From assembly GCF_040958095.1 (NCBI RefSeq), contig NC_091175.1, positions 21,788,003 through 21,852,002 of the forward strand: a DNA stretch of 64,000 nucleotides, read 5' to 3'. This DNA is from Procambarus clarkii. Lineage: Eukaryota; Arthropoda; Malacostraca; Decapoda; Cambaridae. This document shows, piece after piece, positions 8,040 to 17,945 of the stretch. Each line of letters begins with the position of its first letter. Position 1 is the first letter of the stretch. Both the position numbers and the translations under genes were made by a program. Under the pieces are notes generated by a model. The model worked only from the letters and a program-made list of their open reading frames with translations. It made no database searches and was not told the DNA's origin.

Positions 8040-11035
8040 TGCATATACAAGAATGTACATAAGGAATGTGAGGATACAAATATGGTAATTACAGTCTTGT
8101 AAAGCCACTAGCACGCGCAGCGTTTCGGGCAGGTCCTTAATCTAAGAAAATTTTAAGGAGGTAAATACTTGCAAAATTATAGACAAAAAATGATAACAGA
8201 TTACATGAAATGAAAAAAAGATGAGAGAAAATTGTAGGTACAGTATATTAAAGCACATAGGTAGCTAAGATTGATTGCAATGACAGCTTGAATGGTAGTT
8301 GACAAAAAAATTGGTAGGCATAATACAGCAGAAACAATATAAGATTGGTTGCAATGACAGCTTGAATGGTAGTTGACAAAAATTGGTAGTCACAATACAG
8401 CATATGGCTAGCACATAAAAGAAGACAGCAATGAACACAATGATAAGGTTGTTTGAAATTACATAAAAATTAGGAGATTGGGTAACACTAGGTACAGAGC
8501 AAATTTAAAGCTCAGTGTAGGAAAACTAAGAAGATGAAGTTAGGTACTTTTTGGTTTTGCTTTTAAATAAGGCAAAAGTTTTACAGTTTTTCAATTCATT
8601 AGGGAGTGAGTTCCATAAACTAGGTCCCTTAATTTGCATAGAGTGTTTACACAGATTAAGTTTGACCCTGGGGATATCAAAGAGATATTTATTTCTGGTG
8701 TGGTGATAAATGGTCCTATTACATCTGTCCAGGGAGAGTTTCAGAGCATGGTTTGCATTTAAGAACAGGGTTTTGTAAATGTAGTTGACACAAGAGAATG
8801 TGTGGAGGGAGTTAATATTTAGCAAGTTTAGGGATTTAAACAAGGGAGCTGAGTGTTGTCTGAAAGCTGAGTTAGTTATCATTCTGATAGCAGATTTTTG
8901 CCGTGTGATGATGGGCTTAAGGTGGTTTGCAGTGGTAGACCCCCATGCACAGATACCATAATTAAGATAGGGGTAAATTAGTGCATAATATAGTGAGAGG
9001 AGAGCAGAGTTAGGAACATAATATCTGATTTTGGAGAGTATACCAACTGTCTTAGAGACTTTCTTAGTTATGTGTTGAATGTGGGTGCTGAAGTTGAGTC
9101 TCTTGTCTAGGAATAGGCCAAGAAACTTGCCATCATCTTTATTACTGATGTTAATGTTGTCTATCTGTAGCTGAATTGCATTTGATGATTTGCTTCCAAA
9201 TAAGATGTAGTAAGTCTTTTCGATGTTTAATGTTAGTTTGTTCGTTGACATCCATAAGTGGACTTTTTTAATTCATTATTCACAACATTATTTAGTGTAT
9301 GTGGGTTGAGGTTTGAATAGATAAGAGTAGTATCGTCAGCAAACAGTATAGGTTTGAGAATAATAGAGACATTAGGCAGATCGTTTATATATATAAGAAA
9401 TAGAAGAGGTCCTAAGATGCTGCCCTGTGGCACTCCAACGGTAATTGGTAGAGTGGACGAAGTTGTATCATTGATGGTTACATATTGGTGTCTGTCACTA
9501 AGATAGGATCGGATGTAGTCAAGGGCAAGGCCTCGGATTCCATAATGCTGGAGTTTAAGTAAGAGGTAGTTGTGATTAACAGTATCAAAGGCTTTTCTTA
9601 GGTCAATGAAGAGTCCAATCGGAAACTCATTTTTGTCAAGGGCTGAGTAGATAACGTCAAGGAGACTAATGATTGCATCGTTGGTGCTCTTTTGGGACCG
9701 GAAGCCAAACTGGCAGGGGCTGAGTATGTCGAATTTTACGAGGTAGGAATAGAGCTGTTTGTAAATAATTTTTTCAAATATTTTTGATAGAATGGGTAGA
9801 TTTGATATTGGTCTATAATTGTTTATGTCCGCCGGATTGCCTCCTTTATGGACTGGCGTTGCTCTTGCTTTTTTGAGGATATCAGGGAAGGTGTGACACT
9901 CTATAGATTTGTTGAACAGTAGTGCTATGGGTGGGGCAAGGGCATGGGAGGCTCTCTTGTACACAATGGACGGAATTTCACTGGTGTTCCCTGCCTTGGT
10001 TTTTAGAGAGTGTATGATGGACACAACATCTGCCGGGCTGATTGGTGAAAGGAGAAGAGAGTTTGGATAGCTGCCTGAGAGATATGTGTTAATATGTGTC
10101 TGAGTCTGTGGGATTTTACTGGCAAGATTAGCACCAACCGATGAAAAAAACTATTAAATTCATTTGCCATTTCTAAATCAGTTGACGGTATATCCCCATC
10201 CTTGTAGAGTTTTATTTGGTTATGTGAGTGTTGCTTAGTTCCTAGGATACTAGAGATAGTTTTCCAAGTGTTTTTCATGTTGCCTTTTGCTTCATTGAAT
10301 CTATTCACATAATATGCAAGTTTTGCCTTTCTTATGATACTGGTAAGCATTGATGAGTACCTTTTAGCTACTTCCTTTGAAACTAGGCCAATCCTAACTT
10401 TCTTTTCATATTCATGTTTCTTGTTGATTGGGTTGAGAATGCCACTTGTGAGCCATGGATTGTTTAATCTTTTGTCAGTTACTTGCTTTGTAAGAAGGGG
10501 ACAATGAAGGTTGTAGAGGCTTAGAGTTTTGGAGAGGAAGAGGTTAGCTAATGAATTTATATCATGGGTATTATTGAATTCAGAATCCCAGTTAATATTG
10601 TGAAGTGCCTCTGTAAGATTGTCTAAAGCTGATTCACTGTGTAGCCTAAATGAAAGTTTCTTGCTTTTTTGTGGTGTTATGTCCATGTTCGCTATGAGAA
10701 AGGTAGGATAGTGGTCAGTTGTTCTGTCGTAGATTATACCAGATACAAGGGGAGCTGTTATGTTTGTCCATATGTGGTCCAAGGTAGTGGCTGATGTTTG
10801 AGTGACTCGGGTAGGTTTGGTGATAGTGGGGATTAGCATACAGGAGTTCATGCTGTTAAGGAAATAGTCAACTTGAGAGCAATTTTGTTGACCCAGGTCA
10901 ATATTAAAGTCTCCTCCCAGAATGATGTGGTTTTTGTTGAGATTGTTGTTTATAATAAGATTCCTTAGGTTGTCTGAGAAAGAAGCTATGTTAGTATTAG
11001 GAAATCTATAGATGGCTCCAATAGTCAATTCTTTA
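8005..11035 (-). mobile_element. LINE (family A1), nested in a CR1-like element
   Basis: This non-LTR retrotransposon has an apurinic-type endonuclease, RT and a C-terminal domain, and ends in a (TAAA)n tail at 8,005-8,041. The 3' region carries 'gcccgaaacgctgcgcgtgc', shared with the SINEs. It sits within the CR1-like copy whose halves are at 7,497-8,004 and 11,036-11,140. It is 5'-truncated, beginning inside the endonuclease domain. The clade is not certain; the RT blocks resemble L2/Jockey-type LINEs. Confidence 0.85.
8526..11035 (-). pseudogene. LINE A1 polyprotein (endonuclease-RT), two frameshifts
   Basis: In order, the minus strand encodes the endonuclease with 'GGDFNIDL' and 'TLDHIWTN...TTDHYP' (10,670-10,930). 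RT blocks follow: ATPVHKGG, 'NNYRPISNLPILSKIFEK', 'QFGFRSQKSTNDAI', 'FIDLRKAFDTVNH', GVPQGSILGPLLFLIYINDLP and FADDTTLIYS. A C-terminal domain ends 'GPSLWNSLPNELKNC' and terminates at 8,526. The reading changes frame at only two places, a T7 run (10,143-10,149) and a T6 run (9,264-9,269). Each is one base short of the open frame. The element is otherwise open for over 800 codons, so it is recent or the breaks are sequencing errors. Confidence 0.85.
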
Positions 11036-11140
11036 TTCGTTCTCTTCACCTCCTTCGAACATCTGTAGGTAATGGGATGTCACCTAATCTTTCTAGTGTG
11101 AACACTTACATATTCACTCAGTGTATTTGGCTACCCAAAC
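11036..11140 (-). pseudogene. CR1-like LINE fragment, 5' part of the split copy
   Basis: 'gggatgtcacctaatctttctagtgtgaac' matches 'gggatgtcatctaacttttctagtgtgaac' in the copy at 37,140-38,640. There it directly follows the sequence matching 7,990-8,004, which shows LINE A1 inserted between the two. Confidence 0.75.
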
Positions 11141-11299
11141 CATGTTTGGTTTGGTGGACCAAGCTCTCACAAGTCAAGCCTGGCCTTGGGTCAGGCTAGG
11201 GGGAGTTGAACAACTTATCAAAACTCTTTTTACTACTGGGATCATCTATCTAGTTCCCATTCTTTTCTGTCTGCTTTTTTGGCACATACTGTATTTTTG

Positions 11300-11460
11300 A
11301 ACTCAAAAATCAAATCAAATCAAATATTTATTCAGGTAAAGTACATACATACAAGGCGAGATACAAAACTGATGGATTTATAGATAGAGCTAGTACATAC
11401 AATGCCAAAGTCACTATTACGTAAAGCGTTTCGGGCAGGTTCATAATAACCCATAATTCA
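11300..11460 (-). mobile_element. LINE family A2, 3' tail only
   Basis: It starts with (AAATC)n, the inverted (GATTT)n tail, then 'tattcaggtaaagtacatacatacaagg' and 'cgtttcgggcagg'. It matches the 3' ends at 34,400-34,557, 36,031-36,360 and 40,490-40,620. It is a 5'-truncated insertion. Confidence 0.8.
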
Positions 11461-12639
11461 GTGATGACCACCGTGACATTTTCCCATGATACTTCCCTGC
11501 CATGATCACCTATCAGTTCCCTCCAGGAGGTGTTTTACCTCTCATTCCCTTGATAGTCTCCTTGAGGGTAATCTTGAAACTCATCTTCATGGACATTTAT
11601 GTTGGTTTCTATAATTGTAATACATCTTAGAGGGATAACAAACATCTTAGTATGTTAGACAAATAGGCTAACAATGCTTGGACAGCTGGTAAAATAAACT
11701 ACAATAAACTATTAACTTTTATTGTCATTACATGACCATACTATATTAAACCAGACTGGAAACTATAACATTTAAGCCTAATATAAAGGCCCCTTTTTAT
11801 GCTGGCTCTGTAATACTGCTGTAATATAATTAAAAAAATATATAAGTGGTAGAAATGGGAACACAGGAAAAACCATTCACAAGTCTCATATATTATATAA
11901 CAAATAAGATAATGGAAACTACTTGCCAGCAAAATTAACTTGAAAATGAGGCACTCTCTTGTTTTAATCACCCAAAAAGATTGAGTCATTTAAATGCTCA
12001 AAGCCCCTAGAATGCAAATCTGCCATCAGAACATGCATTTTACACGTATCTGAAACATGAAATATTATGAACATATGAACATATGATAAAACTATAAGGA
12101 CTCTGCTAAACATTTCATCTCCATTGACTTCATAAAGAGTGCAATGAGAGCTCAACCCCATAAAGCGGGGCAATGGGACTGACCCCCAACCTACCTGTGA
12201 CAGTTGCCACTTGCTCACAAGTCACCCTGCAAAGTTTAATGAGGCTAGCCCCAAGCATCTGGTCTCCAACTTTGGACAAAGGAAAATACACACCCTATTT
12301 TATAAATATAGATTATGACTAGAAACTTAATCACATTTTTTTCTGTAGAGGATCTTACACTATTGGAAGTAGTTTCTGCTTTACATTAAGTTTGCTTTTC
12401 ACCAATGAAATACGACGAATGACATCTGTACAGTATTGTCACTTGACACTGGATGCAAAACTAATTCAGAAAAAGGTTTCAGCAGATCAAAAGGACAGTG
12501 TTCAAGTAAATTCAATTAAATTCAAAGTTATTTTTCCTACAGTACACAGGTAAATACACATTGCTATTGCAATTTCAGCAATGTGAGCATCAAGTATCTA
12601 AACACTTTTTTTTTCTCTGTTACTTATAAACAGTTAACT
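11461..12639. other. AT-rich unrecognised intergenic sequence
   Basis: No gene or repeat family was recognised. Short ORFs of 80-84 codons on the minus strand show no domain. Confidence 0.4.
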
Positions 12640-13712
12640 GCAAAACTTTGTAAGTGATGGAAGACTAGGAGTGCTTATGACCCTCTCTAATATTTCTTAT
12701 AAATTAATTTACCTGAATTTATCTGAAGGCCACAATTTACCTAGTGGCCTTGACAACAGCAGGAAGCCAATAGCTTGTCCTGATGCTTTTATTGAGCTAG
12801 ATTTTAAAATTCAGCAGTGTTTTGGCATTTACGGCTTCAGTGGGTACACGGTTCAATGGGTTTATAAACCTATGGGTACAAAGGCATCTCCTGTATTTTT
12901 TCCTACATTGTGACTTGTTAAGCTTGAAACCACTGCTCCTTGTTTGTGCTACATCTGACCTTTTAATTAAAAAGTGGTCTAGATCAATATCCTCCAAAAA
13001 TGTTCATTACTATATTTTTAAGTTTCAAGATAAGCCCTATCATGTCTTGTTTGCAGTGTTGTCAGCCCTGTAGACTTCAACCGTTCCTGGTATAAGAGTC
13101 GACTTAGTTCTGGGATGATTTTTGTTGCCCATTGTTGAACTTTCTCCAAAGCAGCTATATCTTTCTCAAGATGATTGGATACAATAAACCAAGTAGGGGC
13201 ACACCAGAGATTTATACAGTTTAATAACTGACTTGTTTTCCTTTGAAGTCAGAGGGTCATTTGACTATTCCTAGGGTTTGACTAGCTTTTATACTGCTGC
13301 TCCCACTTGTTATGCAACTTTCAGTGATTGGTGGATTCTTACTCCAAGATCCTTTCCTCATCAATCTGCTGTAAGGTAATGTTGTTAATTTGGTAGTATT
13401 GGTTATGCCCCACATGCAAGGTCTTGCATTTTCCAAGTTGATAACCCTTTGCCAGTCTTCTGACCATTTGTGAAGTTCATGTAGATTTTTTCATATGGCA
13501 TCGATATCATTTCATTTGGCAATATACCATAACTCTTAGTGTCATCTGCAAATTTGATCATGGGGCTTGTAATATTCTCATGTAATAAGAGTCACTGATG
13601 ATTATAACAAAAAGGGTTGGCCCCCAAAATGAACCCTTGTGGTAACCCACTTACCACACTTCCCCAGTCAGATTCATTGCTGTTTAGGACAACCCTTTGC
13701 TTTCTTTGTTTT
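12640..13712 (-). pseudogene. CR1-like LINE fragment (copy 2), split by a SINE
   Basis: The minus strand carries the C-terminal CR1-type block 'THRFINPLNRVPTEAVNAK'. The order of features matches the copy at 37,140-38,640: a 3' UTR with a 'ggccac...gtggcc' hairpin, a terminal ORF, and an RT C-terminal region. It has many stops and frameshifts. The element continues at 13,991-14,232 on the other side of the SINE. Confidence 0.8.
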
Positions 13713-13990
13713 GGACTTCTCGAGGTTATCTTGAAATGATTTCGTGGCTTATTGTCCCCGCGGCCCAGTCCTCGATGAGGCCTCCTTTTTGTTACACACC
13801 CCCAAGAAGCAGCCCGTAGCAGCTGTCTAACTCTCAGGTACCTATTTACTGCCAGGTAACAGAGGTGAAAGAAACTCTGCCCATTTGTTTCAGTCTCCAC
13901 CGGGGATCGAACCCGAAACCTCAGGACTTCGAATCCGAAAGAGCTGTCCACTCAGCTGTCAGGCGCCCAGCTGTCAGGATAAAACCGTAG
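13713..13990 (-). mobile_element. tRNA-derived SINE, family A (copy 2)
   Basis: An inverted copy of the element at 631-893. The B box reads GGGTTCGATCCCC on the minus strand, the 'cagctgctacgggctgcttc' block is shared, and the end is 'gataacctcgag'. It interrupts a CR1-like LINE. 'agctgtcagg' occurs twice at the 13,950-13,980 edge, which may mark a duplicated target or duplicated SINE head. Confidence 0.85.
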
Positions 13991-14232
13991 TTTTATCCAT
14001 TCTAGTATTCTACCATTTATTCCATGTATTAGTAATTTCCTTGCTAGTGTTTCATGTGGTACCTTGTCAAAAGCTTTAGCAAGTCCATCTACTGTATACT
14101 ACACCGCCCTGGAAGTCCTTTGTCTGAAAAGTTGGTTACCATTTCTAAAAATTTGAACAGGTTTGTAAGGCAGGGTCTATTTTTAACAAGTCAATGTTGC
14201 ATTGATTTTACTAAGATTGTTAAGTACAGTAT
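13991..14232 (-). pseudogene. CR1-like LINE fragment, continuation of copy 2
   Basis: Similar to 7,500-7,740: 'atccattctagtattctacc' and 'tttcatgtggtaccttgtca' occur in both. It holds the RT region around the catalytic-site block in degenerate form. Confidence 0.75.
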
Positions 14233-14559
14233 TATTACTATATAAATTTGGTCCCATCCATAGCTCTATGCTGTAATGAAAATAAGGATAAGATCAACAA
14301 ACCAGGTTTATTTATAGATACAGCATATATGCTTAATTCCTGTCAGAAAAACTATATGACTGTAATGGCTTGACTTTGGTTTATATGGCTGACCTTTCTA
14401 TTAAGTTTCTTCTACCATACATTGTACAAAATCCATAGTAAAGAAAATATGTGACAGATGCTACTGAAGATGATGTATTGTAAATATAATGTGCATTATG
14501 TTTGATAACAGTGAAAGGCAGGGTGTGCTTTGTCCAGAAATCACCACTACAGTTGGGGT

Positions 14560-14740
14560 TGGTCTCGACTCTCATCCGAGAATCCTGGGTAGGACATAAA
14601 TGGTTGTGCATTCTTCCTATTACCTAATGCCTTTATTTACCTAGCAGTAAATAAATATCTGGAACTTGGTCAACTGGTGTAGAGTTGCATCCTGGAGAGG
14701 CTCAGTAGTTTGACCTTGGGAGGACTTAAAGATAAACTTT
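14560..14740 (+). mobile_element. SINE, family B (decayed copy)
   Basis: It shares 'ggacataaatggt', 'acctaatgcc', 'acctagcagtaaata' and 'gttgcatcctgg' with the fuller copies at 19,090-19,330 and 61,969-62,245. The tRNA head is partly preserved (gactctcatccgagaatcctgggt). Confidence 0.65.
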
Positions 14741-14754
14741 CATTTTCTCTTTCA

Positions 14755-14776
14755 CACACACACACACACACACACA
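14755..14776. repeat. (CA)n microsatellite
   Basis: Eleven CA units, sitting just downstream of the SINE. Confidence 0.95.
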
Positions 14777-14899
14777 GTGTCTGTATCTCAAGAAGCACAT
14801 TAATAAGCTGGAAAAGGTGCAAAGGCATGCTACAAAATGGCTTCCAGAACTGAAAAACACGAGGAGAGGCAGAGAGGCATTAATATGCAATATTTAAGC

Positions 14900-15125
14900 T
14901 TCCCACAGTAGTGGGAAGGTTCTCACTATTGGTTTTCACAATACTAGCAGAAAAGTCTCACAATACTGACAGATGAGTCTCACAATACTAGCAGAACAGT
15001 CTCACAATACTGACAGAAGGGTCTCTCAATACTAGAAGGTTCTCACAATACTAGATAATAGTCTCACAATACTGACAGAAGGGTCTCACAATACTAGCAG
15101 AAGGTTCTCACAATAGACTAGAATG
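14900..15125. repeat. Minisatellite, about 22-bp unit
   Basis: Imperfect repeats of 'gtctcacaatactgacagaa' alternating with 'ctcacaatactagcagaa', about nine or ten copies with variable length. Confidence 0.9.
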
Positions 15126-15334
15126 TGGTTCTCATTTTAGATGGTGACTGATGATACAATCGAGAATTTTGTTAAAACAGAGCAAATGATAGTTGTAAGC
15201 AGTTTATTCTATAATAAATTATATTCATTGATCAACAGGAATCTTCTGGGTGGATTAAGGGTCAGTTATCAATAAGAAAAAGAAATGAAAGGGAGGAAAA
15301 GACAAAGAGAGCAAAATGGTAGATTGCATTCTAA

Positions 15335-15780
15335 AGAGGAAGTGATTGACAAAAGAGGGAGTGATTGACAACTGGTCCTACAAAAGAGGGAGTGATTGAC
15401 AACTGGTCCTACAAAAGAGGGAGTGATTGACAACTGGTCCTACAAAAGAAGGAGTGATTGACAACTGGTCCTGGTCCTGCAAAAGAAGTAGTAATGTACA
15501 ACTGGTCCTATATACAAGCAGAAATAATTGACACCTGGTTCTACAAAAGAGGAAGAAATTGACAAGTAATTAGCAACTGACCATACTCCTACAAACATAG
15601 CAACAATTAACAACAGTTCCTACAAAACAGGAAATAGTTGATTAAATGGTCCACTAAAAGAAGAAATCTTATAATTTATCCTACAAAAAAAGGACCAACT
15701 GGGTACTCACCCTACAAAAGAGGAATCTATTGTCTAATGATCTTACAAAAGAGGAAGTGGCAACTAAATAAAAAAAAAAA
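15335..15780. repeat. Minisatellite, 31-bp unit with a decayed flank
   Basis: Near-perfect units of 31 bp ('gagggagtgattgacaactg' plus 'gtcctacaaaa') run from about 15,335 to 15,480. After that the unit degenerates (variants with 'acctggttctacaaaagagg') up to about 15,780. Confidence 0.9.
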
Positions 15781-16029
15781 GATGCAAGATATATGTACAG
15801 TGTTATTCGTGTATATAAATATATGGTATCTTTCATACTGGCGCACATTGGTTCCTTACACAGGCTTGTCACTACGGTTATTCAGATTAAGAATTATAGG
15901 TTTGGCAAGTAACTGGATGGGTGAGTACACGAGTAGTTTTGTCCAGGAGGACCTCAATGGGCCTAATAGGCTAACAGTCCTGGACAGTGTTATACCAAAA
16001 TGGCTGGTAATGCCTTATAACCACATGCC

Positions 16030-16370
16030 CTATAGCAGCCACATTCCCTGTAACAGCCACAACCACATTCCCTGTAACAGCCACACCCTCTCTGTAACAG
16101 CCACACCTTCTCTGTAACAGCCACACCCTCTCTGTAACAGCCACACCCTCTCTGTAACAGCCACACCTTCTCTGTAACAGCCACACACCCCTGTAACAGC
16201 TACACACCCCTGTAACAGCCACACCCCCTGTAACAGCCAGATACCCCCTCCCTCATAACAGCCATACCCCCCCCCCCCCACCATAACAGCTACACACCCC
16301 TGTAACAGCCACACCCACCCCTCCCCCACAACAGCCACACACCCCCAGTAACAGCCAAATATAGGGGCTC
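16030..16370. repeat. Minisatellite, about 20-bp unit
   Basis: The repeating unit is 'ctctgtaacagccacacc', drifting to 'cccctgtaacagctacacac' and C-rich versions. There are about 16 copies. The open frames through it (MAVTEKVWLLQ-type on the minus strand) are repeat artefacts. Confidence 0.9.
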
Positions 16371-16612
16371 GTACAACAGTCAGTGGTTATACAGAACTGC
16401 CATTAATTGATTACACTGCAGAACACATCAAATTATATATGGAATATGAAGATACATTTACTATTAAAACGTAAGTGTTTTCATTACATTTATTTATACA
16501 AATTCTTTGAATCTTGTTCTAGTGATGTTTTATTATTTTAGCCCCTACTTTTAACAAATGGAACCCCTGAAATCATAAATTATACATATACAGTGTATTA
16601 TATATATATATA

Positions 16613-16996
16613 TGTCGTACCTAATAGGCCAGAACGCACTTATCGGCCTACTATGCAAGGCCCGATTGCCTAATAAGCCAAGTTTTCCTGAATTAATATA
16701 TTTTCTCTAATTTTTTTCTTGTGAAATGATAAATCTAACCATTTCATTATGTATGAGGTCAATTTTTTTATTGGAGTTTAAATTAACGTAGATATATGAC
16801 CAAACCTAACCAACCCTACCTAACCTAACCTAACCTATCTTTATAGGTTAGGTTAGGTTAGGTAGCGGAAAAAGTTAGGTTAGGTTAGGTTAGGTAGGTT
16901 AGGTAGTCGAAAAACAATTAATTCATGAAACTTGGCTTATTAGGCAAATTGGGCCTTGCATAGTAGGCTGAGAAGTGAGTTCTGGCTACTAAGTAC

Positions 16997-17000
<4 letters not shown>
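16613..17000. mobile_element. Palindromic MITE with TTAGG-type core (copy 1)
   Basis: The ends are inverted repeats starting TGTCGTACCTAATAG, with arms of about 85 bp running through 'ggcccgattgcctaataagcc' and 'aagttttcctgaattaat'. The middle carries (CCTAA)n followed by (TTAGG)n in opposite orientation. It is 388 bp long and flanked by TA repeats, consistent with a TA target. No transposase is present. Confidence 0.85.
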
Positions 17001-17034
<34 letters not shown>

Positions 17035-17038
<4 letters not shown>

Positions 17039-17422
17039 GTACCTAGTAGCCAGAACTCACTTCTCAGCCTACTATTCAAGGCCCGATTTGCCTAATAAGC
17101 CAAGTTTTCCTGAATTAATATATTTACTATAATTTTTTTCTTATGAAATGATAAAGCAACCCTTTTCTCTATGTATGAGGTCAATTTTTTTTTATTGGAG
17201 TTAAAATTAACGTAGATATATGACCGAACCTAACCAACCCTACCTAACCTAACCTAACCTATATTTATAGGTAAGGTTAGGTTAGGTAGCCAAAAAAAGC
17301 TAGGTTAGGTTAGGTTAGGTAGGTTAGGTGAACGAAAAAACATTAATTCATGAAAACTTGGCTTATTAGGCAAATCGGGCCTTGAATAGTAGGCTGAGAA
17401 GTGCGTTCTGGCTATTAGGTAC

Positions 17423-17426
<4 letters not shown>
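17035..17426. mobile_element. Palindromic MITE with TTAGG-type core (copy 2)
   Basis: A second 392-bp copy in the same orientation, separated from copy 1 by a (TA)n tract. By eye it is about 90% identical to copy 1, including the central inverted TTAGG arrays (17,230-17,340). A (TA)n run follows at 17,427-17,474. Confidence 0.85.
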
Positions 17427-17479
<53 letters not shown>

Positions 17480-17701
17480 CCCCTCTCGAACAGATATTTT
17501 CACTAAACAAATTTGTTTCACTTAACAAATTATGAAATTTTTGTCAGCTAATTTCTACAATATACAGGCAATTCATAACAAAGAATAGCAGTCCATTCAA
17601 GTTGAACAAATATGTATTCAGCCGTGTTGGTGAAAATATATACAGTATATAAGATAGAGACACATAACAACCGAGACATACGAAAAAATAATAGGATAAC
17701 T

Positions 17702-17945
17702 TCAAAACTTTTCCTGGTCCCAGTTCCAGGGAATACAAACTTCCCCATCTACCATTACAGCATAGTAATGTGTAATCCATAGACGTGCACCTGACAGGAG
17801 CGGTGAAAGGCGGTAGGCGGAATCCAAAAGTCGTTCAAGGCACTCTATCATCATATTTGGCATTACAGAATCGTCATTTTCTAAAAATTCTAATCCAAGT
17901 TCTTCTTTGCACTTTTCATATAAATCTTTTTCTTTGTCTCGAATA
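17702..17945 (-). CDS. TCAIM: TCAIM last coding exon, with stop
   Basis: Residues 393-473, ending CIPWNWDQEKF and TGA at 17,704-17,702. The acceptor is atttcag. No AATAAA was seen in the 200 bp before the MITE and (TA)n block downstream, so the polyadenylation site is not located. Confidence 0.92.

Noticed and set aside
14900-15560. CRISPR array
   Set aside because: The repeats are tandem with no unique spacers of constant length, and the genome is eukaryotic.
16800-17340. True telomere or chromosome end
   Set aside because: The TTAGG arrays are only a few units long, inverted, and inside transposons.
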